Shown here: positions 9,515-18,850 of the stretch, piece by piece | How positions within the stretch are numbered: the stretch's first letter is position 1 | Layout: every line of letters begins with the position of its first letter | Source of the DNA: Iodidimonas nitroreducens | GTDB lineage: Bacteria > Pseudomonadota > Alphaproteobacteria > Sphingomonadales > Rhodothalassiaceae | Strand: one strand, 5' to 3' | Assembly: GCF_008579165.1 (NCBI RefSeq) | Contig: NZ_BKCN01000006.1 | DNA length: 64,000 bases | Notes under the pieces: generated by a model | Seen by the model: the letters and a program-made list of their open reading frames with translations, nothing else | The model's database searches: none | Told to the model about the DNA's origin: nothing | Program-made: the position numbers and the translations under genes

Positions 9515-10897
9515 TCAACGCTCCTTGATGCCGGGGGTGGCCAGATAATCACGAAGCGCCCCGGCGAGCAGGGCGATATCGGCTTCGCTTACGGTTTCGG
9601 TGATGGCCAGAATGAGGATATTGGCAAGCTCCGGCCTTTGGGGATAAAGGCGCGAGGCGGGCACACCGGCAAGAATTTTTTGCCCCGCCAAAGCTTCGAC
9701 CAGCGCATCGGCGCGGCCGGGCAGGCGCACGCAAAGCTCATTGAAATAGCTTTGGTTCAGAACCTCGACCCCATCAATCCCGGCGAGCGCCGCCCTCAAT
9801 TGGGTGGCTTTTTTGTGATTGATCATGGCCAATTGCCGCAATCCCTTTTCGCCCAGCAAGGTCATATGAACGGTAAAGGCCAGGGCGCAGAGGCCGGAAT
9901 TGGTGCAGATGTTGGATGTCGCCTTTTCCCGGCGGATATGCTGCTCGCGGGTAGAGAGTGTGAGCACGAAGCCGCGCTTGCCATCGGCATCCCGGGTTTG
10001 CCCGGCCAGCCGCCCGGGCATCTGGCGCACATATTTTTCCCGGGTGGCAAAAAGCCCCAGATACGGGCCCCCAAAATTCAGCCCGTTGCCGATCGATTGG
10101 CCTTCCGCTACCACGATATCGGCCCCCATTTCACCGGGGGATTTCACCGCCCCCAATGAAACCACTTCGGTGACGACAGCGACCAGAAGCGCGCCTTTGG
10201 CATGGGCGGCTTCGGCCAAAGGGCCCAGATCATGCAGATGGCCAAACAGATCGGGGGTTTGCACCACCACGCAGGCGGTCTCCTCATCGATGCTATCGAT
10301 CAGATTTTGCAGATCGCGGGCCGGATCATCGGCCAAAGGCTGCAAGCGGATCACCTGTTCATCGCCATATTGGGTGATGGTTTCCACCACATCGCCATAA
10401 TGGGCATGAAGCCCGCCCGCCAGAATGGCCTTTTTGCGGCCCCGGGTGATGCGCCGGGCCATCAGGATGGCTTCGCCACAGGCAGTGGAGCCATCATAAA
10501 GCGAGGCATTGGCCACATCGCAGCCCAAAAGATTGGCAATCTGGGTTTGAAATTCAAACAGATATTGCAAAGTACCCTGAGCGATTTCGGGCTGATAGGG
10601 GGTATAGGCGGTGAGAAATTCACCCCGCTGAATGATATAATCAACGCTTGCCGGAATATGATGACGATAGGCCCCACAGCCAACGAAAAAAGCATGCTCG
10701 GCAGCCGGAATATTGCGCCGGGCATAATCGCGAAACAGGCGGTCCACCTCTAATTCGCTTTTATGGCTCGGCAGATCAAGGGGGCTGCTGAGCCGGGCGG
10801 CCTTGGGAACATCGGCAAACAGATCATCGATCGAAGCCACGCCGATGGCCTTGAGCATCGCCTGGCGGTCTCGATCATTATGCGGAAGATAACGCAT
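9515..10897 (-). CDS. gcvPA: Glycine dehydrogenase (decarboxylating) subunit 1, P-protein
   Basis: N-terminal half of the split P-protein, which decarboxylates glycine and loads aminomethyl onto the GcvH lipoyl arm. Motifs include FVGCGAYRHHIPASVD, TAYTPYQPEIAQGTLQ and SLYDGSTACGEAILMA. The start is chosen at MRYLPHNDRD (10897), where family homology begins; an upstream in-frame start would add 38 unsupported residues. 460 aa, uninterrupted. It works with the gcvPB product as an (alpha-beta)2 P-protein. Confidence 0.93.
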   Translation of the reverse strand: MRYLPHNDRDRQAMLKAIGVASIDDLFADVPKAARLSSPLDLPSHKSELEVDRLFRDYARRNIPAAEHAFFVGCGAYRHHIPASVDYIIQRGEFLTAYTPYQPEIAQGTLQYLFEFQTQIANLLGCDVANASLYDGSTACGEAILMARRITRGRKKAILAGGLHAHYGDVVETITQYGDEQVIRLQPLADDPARDLQNLIDSIDEETACVVVQTPDLFGHLHDLGPLAEAAHAKGALLVAVVTEVVSLGAVKSPGEMGADIVVAEGQSIGNGLNFGGPYLGLFATREKYVRQMPGRLAGQTRDADGKRGFVLTLSTREQHIRREKATSNICTNSGLCALAFTVHMTLLGEKGLRQLAMINHKKATQLRAALAGIDGVEVLNQSYFNELCVRLPGRADALVEALAGQKILAGVPASRLYPQRPELANILILAITETVSEADIALLAGALRDYLATPGIKER

Positions 10898-10955
10898 GGG
10901 GCGGGGGTCCTTTGATGCAGCGCGGATTAGGCTTGGGCCTTGGGATCGGTTGAGA

Positions 10956-11332
10956 TCAGCCAAGCTCGGCGAGATAGGCCTCATAGGCTTCATCATCGAG
11001 CAGTTCATCAAGTTCGGTCAGGTCATTGAGGGTGATCTCGAAAAACCAGCCATCATCCATCGGCTGGCTGTTTGCCAGAGCAGGATCATCCACCAAAGCC
11101 TGATTGAGCGCGCTCACCTCACCTGAAACCGGGGCATAAAGCTCGCTGGCGGCTTTCACCGATTCGACCACGGCGGCTTCATCACCTTTCATCAAGGTGG
11201 CCCCCATTTCGGGCAATTCCACAAACACCACATCCCCCAATTGCGCCTGGCATAATCGGTGATGCCAATCACCCCCTTGCCATCTTCGACGCGGATCCAT
11301 TCATGGTCTTTGGAAAAACGGATCATGCTCAT
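10956..11332 (-). CDS. gcvH: Glycine cleavage system H protein (frameshifted near N-terminus)
   Basis: Lipoyl carrier protein that shuttles aminomethyl between P, T and L proteins. The lipoylated lysine lies in the segment VVESVKAASELYAPVSG. The first ATG (11332, MSMIRFSKDHEWIRVEDG) is in one frame and the rest in another; restoring one C near 11249 (TATGCC-AGG to GCCCAG) joins ITDYAQ to AQLGDVVFVELPE. With the base restored, the length is 125 aa, typical for GcvH. It is the second gene of the gcv operon. Confidence 0.9.
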
Positions 11333-11388
11333 GATCAAAAATCCTTTGCAAAATGCGGGTTTTGGCCCGGCTGATGGAAAAAGAGCGT

Positions 11389-12561
11389 TCAGCCCTGTTT
11401 TGGTTTTGATGATTTTCGCACATAATTCTGGGTCACGAAGGGCAGGGCCTTGACATGGGCCTTGCGCAGCTTGCCCCGCACCATCAGCGCGATGTCTGTG
11501 CCCGGAGTGGCGGCCTTCGCATCGATCAGGCCCATGGCCACCGGCGCATTCACCGTCGGGCCAAAACCGCCCGATGTGATGATGCCAAGTTTTTGAGTGC
11601 CATCCGGGCTGTAAATCGCGGTTCCATCGCGGGCAATGGTGCGATCATCGGGGCTGATGCCCACCCGCTTTCGGGCGGGACCTTCGGCAATCTGGCCTAA
11701 AATACGCCCGGCCCCGGGGAAATCGGCGCGGTCGCGGCGGGCTTTGGGGATGGCCCATAAAAGATCGGCCTCGACCGGGGTGATCTCAGGGCTGAGATCC
11801 TGACCATAAAGGCATAAACCGGCCTCAAGGCGCAGGCTGTCGCGGGCTCCAAGGCCGATGGGGGCAACCCGCTCATCGGCCAGAAGACGACGGGCGAAGC
11901 TTTCGGCATGGGCTGCGGGGAGCGAGATTTCAAAGCCATCCTCGCCGGTATAGCCCGAACGGCTGATGATCAGATCAAGGCCATCAAGGCTGGTCCACAA
12001 GGCTTCCATGAACAAAAGATCACGACAGGCGGGGATGATCGCTGCCAGCACATCTGAGGCGTCTGGCCCCTGCAAAGCCAGCAGGGCGCGATCATCGCAC
12101 AGCGAAAGCCGGGCCCGGCCTGCCAATCTGGAGCGGATATGGGCGAAATCCCCTAAACGGGGCCCGGCATTGACGACGATGAACAGGCCGTTTTCGCGAT
12201 CAGCCCGGCGGGTGATCATCAGATCATCAAGGATGCCGCCCGTATCATCGAGCAGCAGGCTGTAGCGCATCTGGCCGGGTTTCAATGTGGCAATGGCCCC
12301 GGGCACCAGCTCTTCAAAAAGGCGGGCGATATCGTCTTCGGGATTGATGGGGTCGAGCATGGCCTGACCCATATGCGAAACATCGAACAATCCGGCTTTC
12401 TGGCGGCAGTGCAGATGTTCGCCCTTGATCCCCATGGGAAATTGCACCGGCATTTCATAGCCGGCAAAGGCAACCATCTGCCCGCCCATTTCGCGATGCA
12501 GGGCATTGAGGGGTGTTTCGAGGAGCTTGGGGGCTGTCGTTGTCCCGCAATCGGTCATCAT
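11389..12561 (-). CDS. gcvT: Aminomethyltransferase (glycine cleavage T protein)
   Basis: Transfers the methylene group from aminomethyl-GcvH to tetrahydrofolate, releasing ammonia. GcvT motifs: FAGYEMPVQF, GLFDVSHMGQ, SRSGYTGEDGFEI, LEAGLCLYG and ITSGGFGPT near the C-terminus. Start at ATG 12561 (MMTDCG), with GGAG a few bases upstream; an in-frame upstream start adds only MPKRSL. It is the first gene of the operon, immediately downstream of the glycine riboswitch. Confidence 0.93.
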   Translation of the reverse strand: MMTDCGTTTAPKLLETPLNALHREMGGQMVAFAGYEMPVQFPMGIKGEHLHCRQKAGLFDVSHMGQAMLDPINPEDDIARLFEELVPGAIATLKPGQMRYSLLLDDTGGILDDLMITRRADRENGLFIVVNAGPRLGDFAHIRSRLAGRARLSLCDDRALLALQGPDASDVLAAIIPACRDLLFMEALWTSLDGLDLIISRSGYTGEDGFEISLPAAHAESFARRLLADERVAPIGLGARDSLRLEAGLCLYGQDLSPEITPVEADLLWAIPKARRDRADFPGAGRILGQIAEGPARKRVGISPDDRTIARDGTAIYSPDGTQKLGIITSGGFGPTVNAPVAMGLIDAKAATPGTDIALMVRGKLRKAHVKALPFVTQNYVRKSSKPKQG

Positions 12562-12624
12562 CAGGCTCCGCTTTGGCACCTTGAAGGCGCATGAAGGCTT
12601 CAGCCGCTCGGTGCGGCATCACAA

Positions 12625-12840
12625 AGCCCCCTCTGTCACGGAACCTGAGAGATTTCGCCAGACGCTTTTGGCCCGATGGCCGCAGCGCCTGCCTTATCCC
12701 CGTCGGTGAGGTGGACCCTGCCCACCTGCTTTCCAGAGTCGTCTGCCGCTAACGGTCCTTTAGCCTGAGAGTTTCCGGGGCGGTTGCTCCTTCGGCGGCT
12801 TTTCATACGGTTTCAACCGCATCAAAAGCTCTCTCCCGCA
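12625..12840 (-). promoter_or_regulatory. Tandem glycine riboswitch upstream of gcvT
   Basis: Minus-strand leader with two glycine-aptamer-like modules. The first (about 12840-12742) starts GCGGGAGAGAGC and ends with the conserved CTCTCAGGCTAAAGGACC. The second (about 12738-12625) starts GACTCTGGAAAGC and ends ATCTCTCAGGTTCCGTGACAG. A short linker joins them, the usual tandem arrangement. It sits 64 bases before the gcvT start with no intrinsic terminator between, so it probably switches translation initiation or works as an activator of the gcv operon when glycine is high. Confidence 0.92.
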
Positions 12841-12936
12841 AGCGGTCAGCGGCCTTTTAAAGCCGCCCGACATAATCAGTGCAGTCGCTTCTCCTCTACA
12901 GGCCGATCTCCATCCCTGTCAACGCGGCAAAAGCGA

Positions 12937-13470
12937 TCAGCGCAGCAAATTATAGCGCACATCTTCGGGATCGAGCTGAAAGCCGATCAGGATTTCATAA
13001 TTATAGCGCCGTGCCCGCTCGATATCGGGCAGTTCCTGACGCAATCGCTCGGTCACCACGACGCGCTGCTGATCGGCGCTTTCAAAGCTGAGGCGCGTTT
13101 CATAAATATCCTTGGCAACGATGATCGAATTATCGCGCACCACAGCCACAAACCATTGCAAGGAAATCTCGCCCGTTGCCGGCAAGGCCGGACCGCGCAC
13201 GGCGGCCAGATCAAAATGCACATCGCTGATGACATCATCATCCTGGTCGCATTTGAGTTGAAGATTGGTGATGCTGGCTTCATAGGCGATATCGGCGGCG
13301 TTTTTCTCGTCTCCCATGAAGCGCACAAACGACCCCGTGCCCCCCACGACAGCCAAAGCCGGACAACGCTGGATCGTGACCTCCAACGGATTTTGATTGG
13401 CTCCGCAGGCTGCCAAAGCCATCAGCGCGCCGGTAAGGATGAAGCGCAAGAACAAAGACATATGAGACAT
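12937..13470 (-). CDS. Uncharacterised lipoprotein
   Basis: A 177-aa protein with a lipoprotein signal peptide: hydrophobic stretch, then lipobox LMALAAC with Cys at about residue 22. It is therefore predicted to be anchored in a membrane facing the periplasm. The mature part is mixed alpha/beta with no motif I can name; two further Cys (QRCPAL and LKCDQDD) could form a disulfide. Start MSHMSLF at 13470; MSLF at 13461 is possible. It is transcribed in the same direction as the gcv operon but upstream of its riboswitch, and is probably independent. Confidence 0.75.
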   Translation of the reverse strand: MSHMSLFLRFILTGALMALAACGANQNPLEVTIQRCPALAVVGGTGSFVRFMGDEKNAADIAYEASITNLQLKCDQDDDVISDVHFDLAAVRGPALPATGEISLQWFVAVVRDNSIIVAKDIYETRLSFESADQQRVVVTERLRQELPDIERARRYNYEILIGFQLDPEDVRYNLLR

Positions 13471-13832
13471 GCGATCTCTTCAGGTTTGGGTGTGGATCGA
13501 CAAGGGTTTAAAAGCTTTCCATCAATAGGGGCTTCCCAAGCTTGAGGCAATGCCCGCTCTTATGGACCGATCAAATCTTATGATTCCATCAAATTTTGTA
13601 CTGATAAAAGCCTGTGCAGGAGCAGATGACATCACATTTCCCTGATAGAGGGTCATGACGCAGATTTTTTTGAACTGTAGGCGCGCATCGTCTCTTGCGT
13701 TATAGTGCTATGGCGTTCAAATGAAAGCTATGTGTCATTCCAAATGGATTTTGATGCTGATCAAGTGTTGCTGGCCTTTATGTCGCATCTTTGTCAGAAT
13801 CAGGATCGCCGAACGATGAGGACAATGATCTG
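13471..13832. other. Intergenic region between the lipoprotein gene and ispH
   Basis: Divergent promoter region of about 360 bases. It is AT-richer than the flanking genes (for example around 13580-13610 and 13660-13675). A TATAGT hexamer at about 13701-13706 could be a -10 box for ispH, but I see no well-spaced -35 partner. No ORF, repeat or RNA was recognised. Confidence 0.4.
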
Positions 13833-14783
13833 ATGAGCAAACCCACCTTGCAGATACTTCTGGCGGCCCCCCGCGGATTTTGTGCCGGGGTGGATCGGGC
13901 CATCAAGATCGTTGAACTGGCTTTGGAACGCTTTGGCGCGCCGGTTTATGTTCGCCATGAAATCGTTCATAATCGTCATGTGGTTGAGGATCTGGAAAGC
14001 AAAGGCGCTGTTTTCGTTGAGGAATTGAGCGAAGTTCCCGATGATGTGCCGGTGGTGTTTTCCGCTCATGGGGTGCCCAAAAGTATCCCGGCGGAAGCCG
14101 ACCGTCGCAAGCTGCTTTATGTGGATGCCACATGCCCCCTTGTTTCCAAGGTCCATCGCGAGGTGGAGCATCATGATCGCACCGGCCATCATATTCTGAT
14201 GATCGGTCATGCCGGGCATCCCGAGGTGATTGGCACCATGGGGCAGGTGGCTCCGGGATCGATTACCCTGATCGAATCGGAAGAAGATGCCGAAAATGTG
14301 GAGGTGCAGGACCCCGATAATCTGGCCTTCGTGACCCAAACCACTTTATCGGTGGATGATACGGCGGGGATCGTTGAGGCGCTGATCCGGCGTTTCCCCA
14401 ATATCGTTGGGCCGCGCAAGGAAGATATCTGCTATGCCACCACAAATCGTCAGGAATCGGTGAAGGCCATGGCCGCGCGCTGTGATCGCCTGCTGGTGAT
14501 CGGAGCCCCCAATTCATCCAATTCCCGCCGTTTGGTCGAGGTGGCACAGAAAGAAGGCGTGTCCTCGCGGCTGTTGCAAAAGGCGGACGATCTGGATTGG
14601 GATTGGCTTTCGGGGGCTGCGGTGATTGGCGTGACCGCCGGGGCTTCGGCCCCTGAAATTCTGGTCCAGGAACTGATTTCCGCCTTGTCGGATCGCTATG
14701 ATGTGACCCTGGAAGAGGTGGAAACCGCGCGGGAGAATGTCACCTTCAAAATCCCTGCCATATTGCGTGAAAGTGCCGCTTGA
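13833..14783 (+). CDS. ispH: 4-hydroxy-3-methylbut-2-enyl diphosphate reductase
   Basis: Final enzyme of the MEP isoprenoid pathway: reduces HMBPP to IPP and DMAPP using a [4Fe-4S] cluster. All three cluster cysteines are visible: APRGFCAGVDRAI, DATCPLVSKVH and DICYATTNRQ. The SAHGVPKS motif and the C-terminal GVTAGASAPEILVQ are also present. Start at ATG 13833 (MSKPTLQILLAAPRGF); the in-frame extension to 13791 adds an acidic tail not expected in the family. 316 aa, the usual length. Confidence 0.95.
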   Translation: MSKPTLQILLAAPRGFCAGVDRAIKIVELALERFGAPVYVRHEIVHNRHVVEDLESKGAVFVEELSEVPDDVPVVFSAHGVPKSIPAEADRRKLLYVDATCPLVSKVHREVEHHDRTGHHILMIGHAGHPEVIGTMGQVAPGSITLIESEEDAENVEVQDPDNLAFVTQTTLSVDDTAGIVEALIRRFPNIVGPRKEDICYATTNRQESVKAMAARCDRLLVIGAPNSSNSRRLVEVAQKEGVSSRLLQKADDLDWDWLSGAAVIGVTAGASAPEILVQELISALSDRYDVTLEEVETARENVTFKIPAILRESAA

Positions 14784-14861
14784 TCAGATCAGGGCGGATC
14801 ATCGCTGTTCATTGCTCAGTTCATCAAGCGATAGCCTGACGGGCGTGATGGGAAAAAGTGC

Positions 14862-15328
14862 GTGACCACAAAACGCCGGGTTGAGATTTATACCGATGGG
14901 GCCTGTTCGGGTAATCCCGGCCCCGGCGGCTGGGGGGTTTTGATGCGCTGGAACGGCCATCAGAAAACCCTGATCGGCGGGGCCCTGATACCACCAATAA
15001 CCGCATGGAACTCACCGCAGCGATCGAGGCTTTAAACGCCCTCAAACGCCCCTGCCATGTGGATCTTTATACCGATAGCACCTATGTGCGATCCGGCATC
15101 ACCCAATGGATTGCCGGTTGGAAAGCCCGTGGCTGGCGCACGGCGGCGAAAAAGCCGGTGGCCAATGTTGATCTGTGGCAGGCGCTGGATGCGGCGATTG
15201 CCGGCCATGAGATCACATGGCATTGGGTGAAGGGCCATTCCGGCCATGATGGCAATGAAGCGGCTGATCGCCTGGCCAATGAAGGCATGGCGCCCTATAA
15301 ATCGGCAAAAGGAGAGGCGAATGGCTGA
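14862..15328 (+). CDS. rnhA: Ribonuclease HI (frameshifted)
   Basis: Cleaves RNA in RNA-DNA hybrids. Catalytic acidic residues fall in the expected motifs: YTDGACSGNPGPGGWG, NNRMELTAAIEAL, DLYTDSTYV and the C-terminal HSGHDGNEAADRLA. The first 40 or so codons (from GTG 14862, MTTKRRVEIYTDG) and the rest are in different frames; one base is missing in the GGGGCCC tract at 14981-14985, where restoring a C gives GAPDTTNNRME. The length is then 155 aa, typical. The 3' end overlaps the following thioesterase gene by 8 bases. Confidence 0.92.
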
Positions 15329-15782
15329 AGCTGGACCATCGCCTGAGATCGACAAGACGGCCCTGATCGATCAGATGATCAAGATGGTGCCGCAGATGGC
15401 GGCTTTGGGGATCCATTTGATCGCCGCCGATGGGGGGCGGGCCCGGATGCAGCTTCCCTGGTCGGATGATCTGGTGGCTTATGCCGATACCGGGGTGATG
15501 GCGGGGGGTGCGATTTTCACCTTGCTCGATTCGGTTTTGGGGATGGCGGTTTTCTCGGCGCTGGATCGCTTATTGCCGGTGGCCACCTTGGATTTACGGA
15601 TCGATTATCTGAAACCGGCCACCCCGGGCCTGGCGGTTTTGGCTTCATCCCATTGCACCCGGCTGACCCGGCAGGTGGCCTTTGTGCGCGGCGTGGCTTT
15701 TCATGAAGATGAAAGCGATGCCATTGCTCATGCCACCGCCAGCTTCATCATCGATCGTGGCCATCAAAAAGGGGGGCGGTGA
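15321..15782 (+). CDS. PaaI-type hot-dog fold thioesterase
   Basis: Predicted acyl-CoA thioesterase of the 4HBT/PaaI family (153 aa). The core pattern is seen in DTGVMAGGAIFTLLDSVLGMA, where the Asp/Glu-bearing helix starts, followed by ATLDLRIDYLKPA, the typical substrate-channel strand. Start at ATG 15321, with AGGAGAGG just upstream; longer in-frame starts lie inside rnhA. It is followed by a second, divergent hot-dog gene with overlapping stop/start. The substrate is unknown. Confidence 0.8.
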   Translation: MAEAGPSPEIDKTALIDQMIKMVPQMAALGIHLIAADGGRARMQLPWSDDLVAYADTGVMAGGAIFTLLDSVLGMAVFSALDRLLPVATLDLRIDYLKPATPGLAVLASSHCTRLTRQVAFVRGVAFHEDESDAIAHATASFIIDRGHQKGGR

Positions 15783-16264
15783 TGGGATTTGATATCATCA
15801 GGGCCCTGATGCACGATCCCCATGCCGTGGTGGCGCTGGATGCCATTCCCTATGCCCGGTTTTTGGGCCTCAGCCTTGAGCGATCAGGTGATGATGTGCG
15901 CCTGCATCTGGCCTTTTCTGCCAAGCATATCGGGGCGCCGGGGCGCTATCATGGCGGGGTTTTGGGCGCGGCTTTGGAATTTGCGGCGATGGCGGAATTG
16001 ATGTGGCAATCCCGGGGCAGCGGCGCTGAACTGACAAGCCTGCCCAAGCCGGTGACGCTGACCGTTGATTTTCTGCGCCCTGCAGGGCCGCAGGATCTTT
16101 ATGCGGCGGCCAGCATCATCAAGCAGGGATCGCGGATCGCTTCGGTGCGATCACTGGCCTGGCAAGAGGACCGGGAAAAGCCGGTGGCCGAAGCGCAGAT
16201 GCATTTTCTGCTGCCCCAGTCACCGGCTGCCCCGGAAAATCTACAAGAAAGCCTGCAGGGCTGA
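15782..16264 (+). CDS. PaaI-type hot-dog fold protein (second copy)
   Basis: A 160-aa hot-dog fold protein of the 4HBT/PaaI superfamily with HGGVLGAALEFAAMAEL as the central helix and KPVTLTVDFLRPAG as the hallmark strand. Its ATG (15782-15784) overlaps the TGA of the preceding thioesterase, so the two are probably translated together and may form a hetero-oligomer. The helix keeps a Glu (LEFAAMAEL) where a catalytic acid is expected. GTG at 15779 is an alternative start. The activity is inferred only. Confidence 0.78.
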   Translation: MGFDIIRALMHDPHAVVALDAIPYARFLGLSLERSGDDVRLHLAFSAKHIGAPGRYHGGVLGAALEFAAMAELMWQSRGSGAELTSLPKPVTLTVDFLRPAGPQDLYAAASIIKQGSRIASVRSLAWQEDREKPVAEAQMHFLLPQSPAAPENLQESLQG

Positions 16265-16276
16265 AGGCTTTTCCCT

Positions 16277-17656
16277 TTATCCCTCGCCGAAAAGCAGGCC
16301 GCGAAAGGCAAATCCCAAAAAGATCAGCGCCAAAGCCAGCGGGCACACACTAGCGCAGCATAAACAGCCAGATTTTGAACCCCCCATCACTCATGCTGTC
16401 AAGCTCATCGCGGATGCTGATCTTGCGCATCCGCCAGCCCACAAACAGGGCGATCAAAAGCCCACCCATGGGCATGATGATATTATTGGTGAGGAAATCC
16501 AGATTATCGAGGATGGTGCCGCGCCAGAAGGTCAGATCAGACCATAAATTAAGGGATAAAACCGAACCGATCCCCAATATAAAAATGGCAATCCCGGTGC
16601 CGACAGCGGAAATTTTACGATGGATGCCGCGATGTTCCTCAAGCCAGGCCACAAAGGGTTCGAGGAGGGAAATGGCCGAGGTCAGGGCGGCGATGCCCAA
16701 AAGCAGGAAAAAGGCCCCGCCCACAAAGATGCCGCCGGGCATCTGGGCAAATGCAACCGGCAAAGTGATGAACACAAGCCCCGCCCCCGCGCCGGGTTCC
16801 AGCCCATATTGAAAAACGATGGGGAAAATGGCCAACCCCGCTAAAAGCGCCACCGCCGTATCGGCCCCGGCGATGATGAAGGCGGATTTGGGCAAAGACA
16901 CATCCTTGGGCACATAAGCGCCATAGGCCATGATCGCCCCCAAAGCGAGGGAGAGAGAGAAGAAAGCCTGACCCAAGGCCTGGATCACTGTTTCAAAGGT
17001 GACTTTGGAAAAATCGGGCTGAAACAAAAAGCGGATGGCAGAGGCAGCATCTCCCACGCTGAGGGCATAGATCACCAAAAGCAGCAACAGACCAAACAAG
17101 GCGGGCATCAGCCATGTGACGGCTTTTTCAAGCCCCCCATGAATGCCCCGGGCCACAACCGTGATGGTGATCGCCATGAACAGGGCATGCCACAACAGAA
17201 CGAGCCAGAAATTTCCCGTTACGGCACCGAAATAATCCCCGGATGTATATTGATTGAGAATGGTCAATGAGCCGGTGAAGCTGGCCACCATATAAGAGAG
17301 CGTGAGCCCGGCAATGACCGAATAAAAGCTTAAAACCAGAAGGGCACCAACCACCCCGCTCCATCCGGCGACCGCCCAAAGCGGGGAGCGGCCTTCGTCC
17401 CGGGCGACCTTTTTCACCGCATTGGGGGGCGAGAGATGACCGCGTCGGCCCAATGTCAATTCAGCGATCATCACCGGCACCCCGATGCCAAACACAAAGG
17501 CCAGATAGATCAGAACGAACGCCCCCCGCCGCCCTGACCCGCCTCATAAGGAAATTTCCAGATATTCCCAAGGCCCACGGCGCTGCCGACCGCAGCAAAA
17601 ATAAAGGCGAGGCGCGACGACCAGTTTTCATGCGCGAGTGGTTCGGATCGTGCCAT
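16277..17656 (-). CDS. Sodium-dependent transporter, NSS family (two frameshifts)
   Basis: Second NSS-family Na+ symporter in the window. N-terminus MARSEPLAHENWSSRLAFIF, then GSAVGLGNIWKFPYEAG in TM1. One base is missing from the G run at 17522-17527; restoring it gives GGGGAFVLIYLAFVFGIGVPV. The middle is continuous and closely parallels the copy at 1-1296 (GAYVPKDVSLPK, TAVALLAGLAIFPIVF). Near 16350 an extra base (TAGT for TAT) makes a premature stop after WLFMLR; reading through gives a last helix VCPLALALIFLGFAF, ending at 16277. The substrate is unknown. No small partner gene is seen, so it is unlike TRAP systems. Confidence 0.85.
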
Positions 17657-17746
17657 AATCTTGTCCTTCCCCTGATATGCGGCCCGATGAGGCCTTTCTA
17701 TTTTATGCCGAATGGATATGTCATCCTGATCGCTTTGGCAAAAGCC

Positions 17747-18391
17747 TTATTTTGTGCCGAACAATCGATCCCCCACATCACCCAAACCGGGGGTGATATA
17801 GCCATGTTCATTCAGGCCATCATCAAGGGCAGCGGAAAAAATCGGGACATCGGGATGGGCGGCCCGCAGGGTTTCAACACCCTTTGGGGCGGCAACCAAA
17901 CACAGAAAGCGGATTTTATCGGCCCCCGCTTCCTTCACAAGGGAGACCGCCGCCGCTGCCGAATTGCCTGTGGCCAGCATGGGATCGACGATCAGAACAT
18001 GGCGTTCGTCAAGGCTATGGGGCATTTTAAAATAATATTGCACAGGCTTCAGGGTCTCATGATCCCGATAAAGCCCCACATGCCCCACCCGGGCTGAAGG
18101 CACCAGATCGAGCAGGCCCTGCAACAGGCCATCGCCTGCCCGCATGATCGAAACAAAGCAGGGCTTTTTACCGGAAAGCTGTTTTTGCACCGATTTTTCC
18201 AGCGGTGTTTCGATCTCGATATCCTGAAGGGGCAGATCGCGGGTGACTTCATAGGCCAAAAGCAGGCTGATTTCGCGTAAAAGCTGCCGAAATTGCGCGG
18301 AAGGGGTGTCTTTTTGGCGCATCAGGGTGAGTTTGTGCCGGATCAGCGGATGATCAACGATAGTGAGATCATGTCCTGTAGCCTTGGTCAT
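17747..18391 (-). CDS. upp: Uracil phosphoribosyltransferase
   Basis: Pyrimidine salvage: uracil plus PRPP to UMP. The PRPP-binding loop VLIVDPMLATGNSAAAAV and the uracil-binding C-terminus GYITPGLGDVGDRLFGT are both intact, as is the MRAGDGLLQGLLDL segment. Start at ATG 18391 (MTKATGHDLT), with GGAG about 8 bases upstream; the 18412 extension is unlikely. 214 aa, normal length. Apparently monocistronic. Confidence 0.94.
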   Translation of the reverse strand: MTKATGHDLTIVDHPLIRHKLTLMRQKDTPSAQFRQLLREISLLLAYEVTRDLPLQDIEIETPLEKSVQKQLSGKKPCFVSIMRAGDGLLQGLLDLVPSARVGHVGLYRDHETLKPVQYYFKMPHSLDERHVLIVDPMLATGNSAAAAVSLVKEAGADKIRFLCLVAAPKGVETLRAAHPDVPIFSAALDDGLNEHGYITPGLGDVGDRLFGTK

Positions 18392-18571
18392 TTTTATTCT
18401 CCTTTGTCCCATCGTTTCTTAGCACTCTGCTTGCAGGTTTTGGAAGCAACATGATGGGGATGACTAGGGCCGATCACTTGCGATTGACTTGTCAGGCGTG
18501 AAAAAATTGCATAGATTAGTTTTTCTAATGAACTGTAACAGATTTTCTATCTATAAAAATGGTGTGTCGCT

Positions 18572-18850
18572 ATGATCCAAAAATGGTTTCTGGACCATCC
18601 GCAATCGGTGGGTGAGGGGTATTTCGCGCATATGGGAACGGCCATGCGCTTTTCCGGCCTCTTGTTTCTGGGGGCGGTGGTCTGTTTTTTTCATGCGCTT
18701 TTGCCCGCCATGTTCACCAAAACCGGCAGCACGATCATCAGCCGCCTTCATGAAAAAATGGTGCGCAATCGTCGCCGGGTGCCGGGTGCTGCATCTTCGG
18801 CAGGATCGCGATCCTATAAAGGCGAAGATAGCTTTGATTATGTGATTTAA
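18572..18850 (+). CDS. DUF6356 family small membrane protein
   Basis: A 92-aa protein with one central hydrophobic segment (MRFSGLLFLGAVVCFFHALLPAMF), preceded by HPQSVGEGYFAHM and followed by KTGSTIISRLHEKM, the pattern of the DUF6356 family. The basic tail (RNRRRVPG) suggests a cytoplasmic C-terminal segment. Function unknown. The stop overlaps the convergent stop of the metallopeptidase gene (18847-18849). Confidence 0.75.
   Translation: MIQKWFLDHPQSVGEGYFAHMGTAMRFSGLLFLGAVVCFFHALLPAMFTKTGSTIISRLHEKMVRNRRRVPGAASSAGSRSYKGEDSFDYVI

Noticed and set aside
10898..11011. gcvPA N-terminal extension to 11011
   Set aside because: The extra 38 residues are Met/Pro/Ser-rich, overlap the end of gcvH, and precede the family start MRYLPHNDRD.
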